Source of the DNA: Glossina fuscipes
Taxonomy: Eukaryota; Arthropoda; Insecta; Diptera; Glossinidae
DNA length: 64,000 nucleotides
Direction of reading: 5' to 3'
NCBI RefSeq assembly: GCF_014805625.2
Contig: NW_023998422.1
Coordinates: 8,035,821 to 8,099,820, forward strand
The first letter of the stretch is position 1. Every line of letters begins with the position of its first letter. Positions 34,861 through 48,400 of the stretch are shown one piece after another. The position numbers and the translations under genes are program-made. The notes below the pieces were generated by a model, which worked only from the letters and a program-made list of their open reading frames with translations, did not search any database and was not told where the DNA came from.

Positions 34861-35229
34861 TATTTTGGTTATGAGAAACATATTGATTCGGAGCATTGGG
34901 AAAATTCGGATGTGTTGAAGTTCGGTTTGCTGTCCGATCGACTCTAAACGAGTATTCATCTCATTGCAAATCTCAAAAGGAAGCTTCAGAGAGAAAAAAA
35001 AAAAAGATTTCAATCGAGTGATAAAGTCATTGCGGTAACTTGAACGCATTTTGTGCATCTTAGCAAATACTTTTATAAAGTAATTGTCAAGGTATTAGAG
35101 AAGCCTTAAGCTACCTACATCGCCAAAATCGAAAAAAACTATTTCCTACTTAGCCCCAAGGCTTTCTGACACATTGTAAGATTGTGAATCGAGTTACATA
35201 TTGCGTTCTGCATGTTTACTCACTTGTTT

Positions 35230-35475
35230 TGATTAATCGATAGCCACTCAATGTCCACTTCTCCCTCTACACTCTTTTCTCCCATCTGTCAATCATGCTA
35301 CCCGTGTGTCTGTCTCTTCCATGATCTTTAGCCGTAATCATAGTCGGAAAAGGCTTAATATTTATTGATTGGACGTCCCTCTCTCTCCCCTCTCTTCTTT
35401 TCCTCACCATAAACGTGCGATACGAATAGAGGACAGCCCCTGAATGATTGGTCATTTAGTAAAAGAGACAAAGCT
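35230..35475 (+). repeat. dispersed repeat family B, copy B2
   Basis: Contains 'ccctctctctcccctctctt' with cctcacc, then 'agcccctgaatgattggtca' and tttagtaaaagaga. It aligns with the right half of B1 and B3. Confidence 0.6.
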
Positions 35476-37300
35476 AATTAACTTTCTGACCTTTGAGCTT
35501 TGAGCCGGCAGCTGTGTACCGATGTATCACCGGGTCACTAAGCATCATTTTCTAGGAATAATTCCTAAGCTGAACTGAAGCTTGAAGCTGAGGTTGATAT
35601 GAGGCTTTCATGGCGAAGTTAAAAACTTTTTTTTTGTATATAAAGTGATAAAGTGAAGTGACAAAAAAAGAAGAAGTAAATAAATAAACGAAAGTCCCTT
35701 TCTGAAAAAAAAAAAACAAACTTTATTTCGAGGCTTGATGTCACGTGCTTTCCAGCCATAGTTTCTTTTCTGTCTAATGATAATAAAATATTTTCTTAAA
35801 AAAGTTTTAAGCAAAAACTTAAGCAAAAGCGAAAAGTGTCTTTCTTTTTGTTTTTGTTTTTTTGGAAAAGCGTGTCAGTATAAAGCCTAGAAACCTATAA
35901 GCTCGTAACAGAGTGGATCGACTGTGTTACATCTGTACTGAAACATTCTACTTGAATGCACTTCGATGGCATATTGTAATAATGCCATAGCTATAGCGTT
36001 TGTATCACATGTGCTACGCAATAGGATGTTTATCCTTGAGTATCAGGTTACATTTACAGTAAGCCAGTTATATACAAATAATTTTTGCTTGCTATCGTTT
36101 CTAATCTATATATATATACTTAAGATTAACACGTAAAAGTGTATAGTGATGATGAAGATATGATCTGAACCGAATATAAATTCTTATGAATCCCCTTTCA
36201 TCATAAAAATTTTTGCTTAATTTTAAGCATTTATCGTTGAGTTAATTCAAAGTGGTTCGGCTTTTCACGTTCATCATTTTTTCATTTCCTTTTGTGTAAT
36301 CGTTGGCAATAAAACCACTTTTATATATAATTATATAAAACACCTGTTTGCATAATTCTCACATTTCTTATACATATACATATATAGGAAAAAAATAATA
36401 AAAATAAATAAAAAAATGAATAAAAGCGAGTTCTCTTCTGAAATTATTAAAAGGAATTTTTCTTCGTTCTTATTCTTTATGTTCTTGATTATTTAACACA
36501 ATTTAACGGATTTCGAACAACAACAATAACAATTTTCTGTTAATTGCTAATAACAGTTCATTGGTTAATTTTGCTTTATTGCTTACCGCTATTAAACTAA
36601 TTTTAATAATTCAGAAAAATAATCATATTTTGTTCGCCATTCTTATATATATATGCTTAACAATTGCTCTATGCACCTGCGTTTCTAATTGTGAATTCAT
36701 AGCAAAGCAAAATAAAACGAAAAAAAAAAGTTAAGTAAAAGATTTCAAGTGAAATATGAAATAACTATATAGAGAGAGAGAGAGTATGTAATAAATCTTT
36801 GAATGTTATATTATATTGAACCACCGCCTAGTGTTATGCCATACAACGGTTTTGCTTGCTTGCTTTATGCTTTAATTCAAATCAAATTATGATTTAAGCA
36901 ATGAGTATTTCTTTCTTGTATAAAACACAATAACAATTGAAATTAAAAAAAAAACAGATAAAACAGAAAAAAATGTTTTTTATTTCCGGTTATTTAAAGA
37001 AAGAAATCATTAGGAATTTCGAGTAAAAACTTTTCATTAAGTAAACGGACGGAGTACGAATGATCGTTTGACTGATGTGTTTACGTCGATTTGCAAGGTT
37101 GTTAGGTGTGTAAATATGTCAACGTTGTTAAAATGCTAATTCGTGTGTGCCGACATTTTAATGTGAATTTTTTAAGGGTTTGTTAAATTTGTCATACCGT
37201 TTGTAAGAATTTCGAAACACCTTAAGTAAATAGATATTTGTTCTTAACACACAGAGGCGATCTATTAACGACAAAGTTATGTTGATGTCTGTCTATTTAA
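35476..37300. other. AT-rich non-coding DNA
   Basis: T-runs, A-runs, a short (GA)n tract (36772-36784) and no gene. Confidence 0.55.
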
Positions 37301-37301
37301 T

Positions 37302-37334
37302 TGTGTGTGTGTGTGTATGTGTGTGTGTGTGTGT
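37302..37334. repeat. (GT)n microsatellite
   Basis: GT units with one at interruption. Confidence 0.9.
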
Positions 37335-37439
37335 AGATGTGTTTTTAAGATGGAAAAACATCGGCAGGCGCAGTACGAGACTTTAAACCGTTAAAAACCA
37401 CTTATCCCCTATCCCGTTGCAGGACCGTTTGGGTATACC

Positions 37440-38262
37440 TTCGCACCTTCGTTAAGCACTACTTAAGAGCCTACGTTGTCGTTTCGCCTTTCTTTGTTCT
37501 TTAATTATGTTTGCGACGGACACTCCTACCGCCCGCCATATTTTTAGATTGTTGGGGAGAGGAGACTCTCCGATTTCCATCTGTTGTCTTTGTCGTTTGT
37601 TATTGTATTTCGGGGAGATAAAGAACACGTGTTTAGCATCTTCAAGGCGCTTGCAAAAGATACAATAAGGGTCCTGCTTCATTTTAACTCTACGTAAGTA
37701 TGTTCTAAAATCAAAGTCAACCGAACCTTCCTGCCTATTGAATCAAGGCCGTAGATCTAGTATGACTCCATCTACCCCTGCTCGCCCTTCTCCATCGCTC
37801 CAGCCAATTTTCCACTAGTCGGCGTTTTGCTCGCTGCTTAGCCGCATCAACCGGCAGGCATTGCAGTTCAGTTCTATACGGCAGACTCTTCTTTAGCTCG
37901 CAGGTCGATTGTTATTATAACAGCGATGCCGCCGCCGTACGATATGCGGCGAAAACCCTCAGAGCACCGAGCAGATATGCTATTTAGGTGCTCACACGAA
38001 AGAGTCATCAGCTTTCTGCGGTCTTGCCTAGGGGCCTACAAGTTCTATAAGTAAGCACCTTAGCGACTTTGCTGCTTCCGCTGCTTTCTCACCGTTGTAC
38101 TGCACATGTCATTTATATGATAGTCTGCAGTGTGCATAACATTCCATAGAATGGGGTTTAGGATTCGTGAGGTACCCCTCCAGTGATCAGTCCTTCTATG
38201 CATCCTTTTTCTATTTGGTAACGAAGTTTCCTGCCAATACATGTGTGTGCGTCAATTAACTG
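37440..38262 (-). pseudogene. LINE (R1-clade-like) reverse transcriptase, 3' remnant
   Basis: Minus-strand frames interrupted by stops and shifts still show non-LTR retrotransposon landmarks in the right order. First comes YQIEKGCIEGLITGGVPHES running, after a shift, into ILNPILWNVM (38135-38178), the RT block 'GVPQGS.LGP.LWNVMY'. A GALRVFAAYRT piece resembles the thumb-region 'ALRV..GFRT'. A KRRLVENWLERW helix and RWSHTRS follow. After another shift comes VDFDFRTYLRRVKMKQDPYC, then CIFCKRLEDAKHVFF (37617-37669), the C-terminal 'C..C....ED..HVFF.C' zinc-knuckle-like motif with the last ligand lost (HVFFISP). The catalytic YADD is deleted or unreadable. GC-richer than the surroundings. A dead, 5'-truncated copy. 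R1-like by motif style (inference). Confidence 0.75.
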
Positions 38263-40880
38263 TGACGACCGCTTTACTCGTCGACTCAAGCCTAGAGTAT
38301 GTGTGATACGATATTAGGTAGCAATGAAATGACTTCAAAAAATAACAAAAATACTTTCCACAACACATTATTGTGTGGCAATCATACATTCATAATGATA
38401 AAATTTTAAAAGGGAATCCGACAAGGACAAATGGACGGATGGACAGATCATGTCTTATATATTAGTCATATGCAATTGAATGGTTAAAAGATTTTCTAAC
38501 TTCAGATCCGCGCTGATCTCGGAGAAGCAAGTTAACCCTGCAACTACTACGAAGAATCCAATGGGTTCACTGTAAACACAGACTTCGATAAGAGCTTTAA
38601 AAGGTCCTGGCCTCCATCCTAAAGTAGCTTAAATGTACCCACTGTGTGTGACTTCATTTAGGAATAATGTTAGTTAGTACTAAGTCTGATTTCCATCAGA
38701 GCTAATAAGAAACACAGGCCGCTCCCAAGATGTACACGCTTTCCTCGATTAATTTTATTTGTCTTTTGTTTTCGTAGTTTACAACTTTTTAAGTATTTAC
38801 GCGAACGATAAATTTTTTAATTAATTGTTTAAGTCATTTTAATTTTTTCCTCTATTAAGATCATTACAAAATATTTCAATTATGACTAAATCGATCACTC
38901 AGCGAAGCCTTCGCACATAAGCTAAATTTTTTCAATTCGTTTGCTTGTTTTCATATAAAAAAATTTTTTTTTTTTTGATTGACTAGATTTTTAATACATA
39001 TATACTACTCTTTTAGGTGTACCAGAGAAATATGGAAAAATTCTAAATACGTTTTAAAGAGAGCCATACAAGTTTATCGATTAATGAGAGTGACTGAGCC
39101 GCCTGACACTGCTTAACATTTAGTTTTAGAAAAATGAGTTGAGTTTTGTTATAAAAATAAATAAATAAAACAAAAAAGAAACATTACACCGGCGTGCAAA
39201 AATTTGTTCATTTAATTTTAATGTAATCTCAGTCAAGTTTTTAATGCTGTCTATATTGGGTGGACTTTTTAGTTTACTGCCATGAAAAATAAACATAAAA
39301 CGCCTTACATTAAAAAAATTATATAGAAATGAACTAAGAAAAAGAAAAAAAAAACAAAACCATATATAAATATATATATGTATATAAAAGTTATAAGAAA
39401 TTAAAATAAAATAAATTAAAAATACTTCAATTAAATTAAAAAGAAAACTTTCAAATCGGAAACAAGGTGAAATAAAAAGTCATGTTCATATTAATCTCGC
39501 GCCTTGAAGCGAATTTTGGATACTCGCCAACGTAAGCTTATCTGTGAATTTCTTTTTATTTATTTATTTTTTTTTTTGAAGGCGTACAAAGAGGCGTGTT
39601 AGACGCTTTTTTATCCTTTTTACATTTAATCTTTCGTTGTATTCCTGTGCAATGCTTTAAAATTTTCAAAAACTTTAAGTCACAAATTAATTTTCTTTCT
39701 CGATTTATGGGAAGAAGGACAACGAGCTTAAATCCCAAGTTTCAGTTTTCGAACAAAGTTTCTACTACTGTTACTGGCTGTTACTGGAAAGGCCCATGGT
39801 TGACTCAGTTGACTTTCAGAATTTCAGATTGATAGCAATTGCATGAAAGAAGTCAGTTCGGACGGTGACAAAAAGAAGGCCGAGTTTAGAATATTGCTCT
39901 TGTTCACTATTAGCTAAACAGCATATAAATCTTTGAAAATCGAAGTAAGCTAAGGTGAAATCAATTTAAATAAAAAATTTATTTTCTTCAATTTGTTTAA
40001 TTATCATTAACAAGCAATAAGTTAAGTTTAAAATTTATTACCGTACTTTTGTTGTTTTATACCGTTTACTCAGTTTGAAAACGACCTTCAATATTATATC
40101 AAATAGATTGAAAATTTGTTAACGACTAACAATTTTCGATTAACCTTACAATGCATTTAAAGAGAGAGAGAAATCGAAAATTATTTCATAAATCATCTTT
40201 GATTTTATATTTAACACCTAGTAGTAGTGTAAAGATTAAAAAAAAAAAAAAAGTAACACATTCGCTACTAATATGAATAATATTTTATGCTTAACGACTC
40301 GAATGAGAATGAAAATGCAATCAAATATATTTGGGAAAGAGGATCTAAGATCTATTCAAGTCTATGCATATCTCTGTTCAATCTATTTTTACGATTATTT
40401 GTACATATATCGTCGCTCTAAACTTACCTATACAAATTGTACGTATTTTCGTTTCTCTGTCTGTCCATCTCTACGATGATTTGGAGATATAATAGAAAAC
40501 CCAGCCCCGCCTGTACATATATATCCTCAGTTAAGAGCCATAGATTAAACTTATCCGCAACATAAACTAGTGGAAAAATCGTCGTTAATTGAAATATTTA
40601 AAGAGAACATTTTGCAACAAACTATGTTTATCAATAGCTAAAAAGAGAAAGCATATATTATTATAAAATTTATGATGTAAAGCATTTATAGAAAAGTTTT
40701 CTGCTAAAATTTTCTCGATCGGCTTATTACCACGCCTATTAAAAAACTTTCCGGCTTTTACTTGTTCTCTTGGAGTGCGGTATGCATTTAAGATTGGTTC
40801 TGAAGCAATATTTTCTTTATACCCTATAGGGTATATAAAGCTTATGCGGACCTATGCAACACCTTGAAGGATTTGAAGCA
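38263..40880. other. non-coding, repeat scraps
   Basis: Family A-like 'ggacggatggacagatcatg' at about 38430-38452; an acaccggcgtgcaaaaattt block at 39186 resembles transposon terminal repeats but has no partner. No gene is recognised. Confidence 0.45.
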
Positions 40881-40884
40881 GACC

Positions 40885-41205
40885 CAACTGTTATAATACA
40901 ATTAATTCAGAATCAATAGCTGATTTGAGTCTGTCCGTCCATCCGTCCGCCCGTCTTGTTTTCTTGTGTTCAACACCCAGACCACCCCTTTATCACGTTT
41001 ATACAATACGTTTAATGTCAATTTCTGATTTAAATTAAGAATTCCCGTCCATCCGTCCGGCCGTCCGTTTTGTTTTCTTGTGTTCAACACCCAGACCCAG
41101 CCATTATCACGCTTATACAATCAATTCAGAATCAATTTCTGATTTGTATTAAGTATGTCCATCTGTCCATCCGTCCGTCTTGTTTTCTTATGTTCAATCT
41201 ATGAA
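40885..41205 (+). repeat. ~112-bp minisatellite, about 2.7 units
   Basis: 'ttgttttcttgtgttcaaca' starts at 40956 and 41070, and a close variant is at 41180 (spacings 114 and 110). Each unit carries a gtccgtccatccgtccg pyrimidine block and a 'caatttctgattt' block. The pyrimidine block ties it to family A-type repeats; it probably amplified from inside one. The minus-strand frame 40902-41120 with repeated Gly/Asp/Arg peptides is a reading of the repeat. Confidence 0.8.
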
Positions 41206-41209
41206 ATTG

Positions 41210-43750
41210 TGGTGTGGCTTATGTGTTTTGTCGCATGCTATTGTAGACGGTTTTCGACCAACTCTCATGTAAGGCCTTAATTTGAAAAGTCATTACACAA
41301 CAACAACAGCGCGGGTTGGCGTAGGGCATTTAACGGTGGACTGTGGCCCACCAAAGCGCTTTTACTTATTTTATTTTTAAATTTTTTGTTCTCAATTTAA
41401 CAAGATCGTGCGGCTCATTGAAGAGCCGGTTGGTAGTGAATTGTGTTAATCTGCGTATACTTATTACTTCATATATGTAAAATAAAACGTGTTATTACAC
41501 TACTGCGCAATTTAACTGGATTTCAGTAAAATAAGAAAAATTAAAATTATATTAAGAAAAAAAAAAAGTAATACTCGGAAACCACTCAGTCAACGCTAAA
41601 TTCCGTCTCAATTCATTTTTGTTTTTTTTTTTGTTTTTTTTTTTTTTTTGTGTAGAGTTTGTTTCAATCGTGCAATCGCTTCTTGGCAACCTACACAAAA
41701 TACAACGTTTTCCTTGTATTTGCTGACAAATGTATTTTTGTGTTATAGTTCATTGAAAAAAGTATCTATAACAACAGGTACATATTTTTTCCACTTACTC
41801 GTTTTATACGATACGATTTGTTGTTTTATTTTTTCATACAAATTTAATATATATTTATATTAATTTCATGATATTCAGTAAAGAAAGAGATTTTAACATG
41901 GACAGCAGCAAGCGGACTACATTAACATAATTCTTCCATTTTTAGCGGCTAGAATAAGATTTTGGTTATGCCATAAAATGCGATCTTGAATTGACTTATG
42001 CCCATTTCTTGCTTTATAAATATCATAAGCATGCTATCAACAAATCGTTAAGTATTATTCTTCTCAGCTTTCGTGTCATTGATTTACAATTTACATAGGA
42101 CATCGCTTAACAATTGACATAGGACGAAACAAAACAGAATATGTGCAGAATGAACAGTTATTTCAAGGTTTTGGGTAAATTTCCGATTGATATCTAGTAA
42201 AGGTCATAGGTCATTGATTATAAGATATTTAAACTTTAATTCTTTTTTAGAAGCGCCGATCTGTGAGTTTGGCACTAAAATATCAATTCGCTGTAAAGTC
42301 GCCAGAAGTTGGGTTAAGGTAGTTGAAAATCTATTATATAAGTAATTATAGTTTGATCATCAAACTGATAACCAAACTTCAAAGCAAACGATTTCTTTAC
42401 AGCAATTGTTTGCGCAACTTGAACTTAACATCATATAGCCTTCTGGGTACTCCGAGGATATACGGCCAAGACGACGTGATTAAAATCGGCAAAAGATGGC
42501 GTAGGGCATAAGTGAAAGGTCGTTTGGTATCAGTTACTTAGGTAATTGATTTTGAGCTTTGCTTGCGCTTGAAAGGGAATGAACAGAGAGGTCACGCGAC
42601 TTGGTACCATCGCATGAGATCACCTTTCAGATAGAGAGTATACGAACTTGAAGGGAAAAGATTCGCTATCAAAATAAATGTTTTAGGAAAATTTTTTCAA
42701 AGACACCGAGCCAAGCCGGAGATGCTTGTTGTTGATACATATCACACTATCTCTACTTCGCTGCGTTCTGATGTAACAAAAGTGATATGTTTTCAAACTA
42801 AAATAAATAAAAATAATATAATCAAGCAAGATCGACTTTTGAAGACTCTATAGCATCTTCTACTTAATACAAAACTTCACTCATTTTCATAACATATCAA
42901 GAAACGTAGCTACGTAAATGTTAGCTTTTAAGGGGAATGCTTACAGGATGCGATCCGAAATTGTGAACCGACGTGTTAGTATAGTTAATATTTTTTATTA
43001 TTCGTCGCCTAATCTCGTCATAAAAAAGTTCAAAATTAGACGTTGGCGTTACTTTGCAGCGTATCTTCAGACAGGGTCTATAAAAATATATAAAAATAAA
43101 TCCAGGTGCTCGAGACATGCCACAAGAAGTTTTTATCCCGAGTCCATACTTTGAATCAATTTTGTACAAATTCGAAATATTTTAAAAACTGAAATCCTTA
43201 GATTGAGTACATATGGAGACAGGTAGACAAACCGATTTGTTTAACAAGGGATTTTTGATTTATTCGGTTCTTCTGGGCATTAGCTACAGTTGCATAAACT
43301 TAATGGACCCTTGTATTACAAGTAAATGAAGGGATAACATTTCAAGACCCATAAATTTTACATATAATCGGTCAGAAATACCTGAGAATCTTTTAGCTAC
43401 AGACGACATCTATGAGCCAGCCCCGGGAATTATTGACCAATATCTTAAATTTACATGCACATATGTGTGTAAGCATAAATCGCTTATGTGATGAGTATAA
43501 GGCCCAAAGAGATATATTTTAAAGGAAAACGAGTCAGAAAATTATGTTCGGCTATGATTAAATCGTTTATACACATCCACCGCCCTTATGCTAGAAAGGT
43601 CTAAAAAAATAACTCTATTTGCATAGACTATAATAGGAGGTGAACGTAACGTGAAGGCAGTCTTTTAACGACTGTCTATTCCTGTTGACGAGTAATGAAC
43701 AAAAAACTCGGAAGCAGGGGCCTTTTCGGTTCAAGTTGCGCTATAGGCGT
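41210..43750. other. non-coding, no gene recognised
   Basis: AT-rich, poly(T) at 41615-41650; overlapping frames at 42918-43169 on both strands have no recognised homology. Confidence 0.45.
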
Positions 43751-43754
43751 TTCT

Positions 43755-44010
43755 CTTGACCGATCTGCCTAATTCTTCAATGGTTTTGCCAAATGTGAAA
43801 GCTACAGCTTTATTTTTGCGACCAAGGAAATACTTGCCGTCACATAAACGAAGGAACAGATGGGGAGATATGTTTAAATTGATTGACAATTTTATACTGA
43901 TCAAGAATATATATATTTTATTGGACCTACTGCTGCTTCAGTCGCAGTAATGCAAACGTTTCGATGAAGTGAATGTACCCTCATCCGTCGGTGATGATGC
44001 GTATAATAAA
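43755..44010 (-). repeat. dispersed repeat family A, partial copy (A6)
   Basis: Minus-strand 5'-half only. Shares with the 50540-50775 copy 'caatggttttgccaaat', a 'tttatttttgcg.cca' block, 'gcaaacgttt' and a trailing gtaccctcatccgtcggtgatg. Confidence 0.65.
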
Positions 44011-44641
44011 GATGTCTGCTTCTTTCGCGTATATTTTGTAAAAGTAGCTTATGTTATATCTGATCGTCGTGTTCTTTTTAAATATGGGAATTATTTCTCA
44101 GTTTTCGTTTTAAGCTCACTTTTTGCAGCAGGAATTGTCAAGCATGACTAAGAATTCACTATAGCTAATAGCTATTTTGTAATTAAATGAATGGCGTCTC
44201 GAGCCGGGGTAAACAATTCATTAGAAATCTTTAACTGATTTAATTTTAAGTCATAAAATTTCGATGAGCTTTTATTATTTTTGTATGTAAATTATTTTTG
44301 ATCACATAAAAAAGAAAAAAACAAAAAAAAAAAAACAAAAAAGAAAAGAACTAAAAGCCCGCTTTAATAACCGACGCAGCCGGTTTGAATGAATTTAAAC
44401 GCATTTGCGAAATATTGTTAAGTAAACGTTAATGTTCTTTTATTTTTAAATAAATATATCAATAAATTGACTTTGGTTTCCTGTCTTGACTCATTCATCG
44501 CCTTACACTGTTTGACTTATTATATATGTTTTAATTTATTATATTTTCAATCTTAATTTATCTATAAGCTCAAGTCATACAAAGAAGACCTGTAAACATG
44601 AATACTTCTAGATACTTATACATGACATAGCAAAACTAGTA

Positions 44642-44667
44642 TTATGTTGGCGAAAAAGTATTGTCGG
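44642..44667 (+). mobile_element. single mariner-type terminal inverted repeat
   Basis: 'ttatgttggcgaaaaagtat' plus tgtcgg, preceded by TA, resembles irritans-group mariner/MITE ends of the form 'ttaggttggtgcaaaagta'. No matching right end was found within the next few hundred bases, so this is a broken copy. Confidence 0.4.
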
Positions 44668-44669
44668 TT

Positions 44670-45164
44670 CTTTTTGATAAAAAATAAAAAAAAAATTTTT
44701 TATATATAATATTTTTGCGAGTTTGCCCCCATATAAAAATTCTTCATTTTATGAGAAAAAAATTGACTTCCGAGAAATTTTCGATCGCTATTTTAGCAGA
44801 GAAAGTTTTATTATTTAAAGATCAACGACCAAGTATCAATCAAATTCGAATAATTTTCAAATTTTCAAGATATCCCGAAAAAAACAAAGCCATAAGTTTG
44901 AAGATTTTTTTCTTTCAAGTCCATCGTTCATCCTGTGAAATTGTCGATCCAGGATTTACCTAAAGTCAAAATCCGAACAACAACTTAATGTACGCAAAAT
45001 TTCTATGATCCCATCAGACTGAAACCAAATCGATTTCTACCTTCTCCGTATGTATCCCTCATGCTCGAACAATCCCGAATGCAAGCACTCTAGACAGCGC
45101 AATCTTTGTGTCCATTTCCATTCTAATCATTTGTATGACGATTTCCTTCAATTATGACTTCTCC
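44670..45164. other. non-coding, possibly interior of a decayed mariner
   Basis: Lies right of the isolated TIR. The frame 44715-44963 (KKLTSEKFSIAILAEKVLLF...) is AT-rich with no transposase motif. Confidence 0.3.
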
Positions 45165-45450
45165 GTAGGAGCAGCCGAGCAGGTAAGAATCGGGAAGTAT
45201 GTGTTTGTAAGTTCAACTTTGCTTTGATCGGTAGTTGTAGTGACCGCTTATTCGGTTAAGGCATAACACCTACCGATTGAAGACACACTTACTAGGCTAT
45301 GGCCGTTTCCTTATCTCTTCCTCTCCCTTTCTTTCGTTCCTCACTTTTTTCCGTCAATCACCATATTATGCGTGCAAGAGACATCCACTGAGTGAATTGG
45401 TCATATAATAGAAGAAACGTTCTCTCTTTCGTTCATTCTCTTTTGTGAAT
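45165..45450 (+). repeat. dispersed repeat family B, longest copy (B3)
   Basis: Begins 'ggagcagccgagcaggtaag' and includes 'cacttactaggctatggccg', a ct-rich ccttatctcttcctctccc segment, then 'catccactgagtgaattggt' and catataat. Same block order as B1, with about 60 extra bases in the middle. Confidence 0.65.
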
Positions 45451-45454
45451 AAAT

Positions 45455-48400
45455 TTAGAAAGAAAATTTTTTGTTCACATCTGGTTGATGGGCTTTCTTC
45501 AAACCTTCTTTAACCTTACAAACTATGGGGTATGGGGATAAACAAACTTTCTTTAACCTTCTTTACCCTTACAAACTAAGAGGGAAATATTTAAAAAAAT
45601 ATAAATTTTGGCACAATTGAATTATTGTGACGAGGTCCCAACAATGCAACCTAACCTAAATGTTGTAAAATACGTCAAATATATTCAATGGAAGAGGCTT
45701 TTGAAAGCAATTGAAAGGTTACCTATTCTACAACGTTATAAGGTTACGAAAATATTTGATTGCCAACCCAATAGCATAGATAAAAGTGTCTCTCTGATTA
45801 TCTGTTTTGCCGTCTGTCCGTTCGTCTGCATGCTTTTTTGTCTCTCACCATCTGTCTGTTTGGGTTAATCAATTTATCCATTAAATTTGCTGTTGTTAAA
45901 ATCATTCATTTCTTATTTGATTTGCTTTAACGTTAACTGAATTCAACACAACATAGCACGGAACACGACTAAGACAAAAAAAAACCAAGTTAAAATTTTT
46001 CTGCTGTTGTTATTAATTTTCCTTTCGATGCCGTATCTTTTCGACGAGACGAGACAGTAGGCCTCCCTTTTTCTTAAGAGTTTATAGTTTCATCAGCAAA
46101 TGTCATCAAGTCTTTGTCGTTGAGGGATTTTTTGTTTTGTTTTTTTTTTTGTTTTTTTTTTTTTTTTAATGTCCGCTTGCAGGCTTTTTTAAGCCTGTGA
46201 GTATGTTTTATTTGACTGTGTTGTTGACAGCTCGTTTTAGCCTTATGTGATAACATTGTCAACTTAACAACCTGACGGAACAAATGAACACTAACGTGAA
46301 AGAAAAAAAAAAAACAAACATTGCTAATCTTATATAGAGTCTGAATGTCTAGCTTAGAGTAGCTGACTGGCTGTTTGCCTTCTTGGCTAGTTGGGCTTGA
46401 GTGACCGTTTTCTTTCATTTCTTATTGCTGTTGTTATTATTGATACTTTAGGCCCTTTAAAAATATTTCATAAGCTTAAAATAATGACTTCTTCTGGCTT
46501 TACATTATATGAGGTTAAGTGACTTTTCCTTTAAAATTGAATTTTTTTCACTTTATTTATTTCTATTTGTTTCTATATCTATCATCATCATAGCAGGTCG
46601 GAGGTATGCAAGACTTCTTCCTCTGTTCGTAACATTTAGAAAGATTCCAAATCGATTTAGACCTTAGTCCATTGATTCATTTGCTTGTCTATTGGCTGCA
46701 GTGATGTTTGCCGGCGTGCAAAAGGGTATCAAAGATTCGGTCTAAGGCAAGTTACACAGCATTTTTATTTGTCCCTTAAATCCATTCAAGTGTATTATTT
46801 GCGTAACCAGGAATTGTTATACGGTTTGTTAGTGCTTTTTTTTATGCCTTTGTTTACGCTTAGAAGTGTCTGCTTAAGGTTAATGTAGTGATTTGCTTTA
46901 TTTACTTTCAATTTCGTGCTTGATTAACAATCGTTAAAATTATTACTTATACTTTCTTTAAAGGAAACCAAGTTCAAGGTTGTAATAATAAGGGAAATAA
47001 AATAATACTAAAAAAGAATAAATAAATAAAAAAACTCAAAAAAAATGACAAAGAAGCTAAGTCATCGCAATAGCAACGTAAGCATATTATGAGAATAGGT
47101 TTCTGTACGGTGACCTTTATTTACTAGCTCTCAGGCATAAGATCATACCCGTTTCCCTTAGACACGGTTTTATTTTCAATCAACTGAATGTAGAGAACCA
47201 AGAAATTGAGTTTTAAAACTTTACACTTAAGGTCACGTAAGTAACATAAGCATGCTGCATGTCGTCTCAGCAAGAAGTTTTTGCTTTTTTTTTTTTAAAC
47301 TTTTATTGTGCAAAAGATGGTTACAAAGAAACCATTTCAAGTATTGCTAATCACTGGCAACTATATCTTCTTGAAAGAGCAATTCGTGTTTGGACATTCA
47401 TTTTTTCTAGTACCATCATTAAATAAATCTGGCATAACGGATAAGTGATAATGCGACAGACATTAATATCTGACATATATCGATCATCATAGTTCAATGT
47501 TTCTAAAAATCCATTCATGCTTTTTCTAAGATCTGGTTGGCGAGCGTTATTTGCCCGCTTCTCTTACTTTACTTGTTATAATCAAATCAATTCGATTCAG
47601 TTATGGTCATTGCTGCATTGTTAAGGTTCATTATATCTTACTCTTGGCTCCATCAATATTCATTCCATCTCTTCGTTCATATTGCGTTTAAGCTAAGCTA
47701 ATTTTTACTGCTTGGATTACAAGAGTGTATTCATTTCGATCACTTTCATCAGCATCTTATTTCGAATTAAACAAAAAGCGTAACATTACCTTAGCTTAAG
47801 CTATGCTGTAAAGCCGAAGTATAGAACTTCAATTGGATAGGAGTTAAAGAATGCTATGAAGATCGATGCAATGTTCCTCAAGTTCCTTTCTTGAACGTCC
47901 TTTCGAACGTTGTAAATAAGTATGTCTTAGAGCTAGCTCGGTACATCGCCTAAAGCCAAGAAAGTTATCATAATCGCATATATAAAAAGTAAAACAAATT
48001 ATTTTCATATAATTGGCTCAGGAAGATGGGAAAAGTCGGCCATTACTACCAATCTTTCCAGCACACTTCACATGAAGTTTACTTCAACTAAAGATTTAGC
48101 TGTTAAAAGTTCCAGCTTTAAGACACGTAAGAGACGCAGCTTAATCTATTTGCTCTGGCGATGATTTCGGTGATTCCATCAAATAGCACATCCAGTAATA
48201 AATCCCGGGACTAAGTAGAAGAATACTTTGTGCTTTTATGCAAAATTCGTCAGCAATCCCTCTTTGCCCCTTTTCCAACACTTAGACGGCTTTTTTATGC
48301 AACAGTTTGTCGAGACCCTCGAAATATGCTTCAACTTACACAAGAAGTGATTTCCAACGCAGCCAAATCAGGAACCTAACTAAAGGCAAAAGCGAAGAGA

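Larger units (their letters stand above)
30590..35225. other. intronic-type DNA with scattered repeat scraps
   Basis: AT-rich. It holds a strong acceptor-like site at 33308-33309, a small ORF at 34669 preceded by a TA tract, and family A-like 'ggacggacagac' scraps at 33524-33560. Hydrophobic T-rich frames at 32762-32967 are considered composition artefacts. Confidence 0.45.

Noticed and set aside
39186..39210. acaccggcgtgcaaaaattt as a Tc1-type terminal repeat
   Set aside because: No inverted partner nearby; similar short string at 46710 is in the same orientation and isolated.
45500..45580. ~54-bp imperfect duplication of an aaccttcttt...ttacaaacta block
   Set aside because: Too short and simple in composition to be more than slippage.
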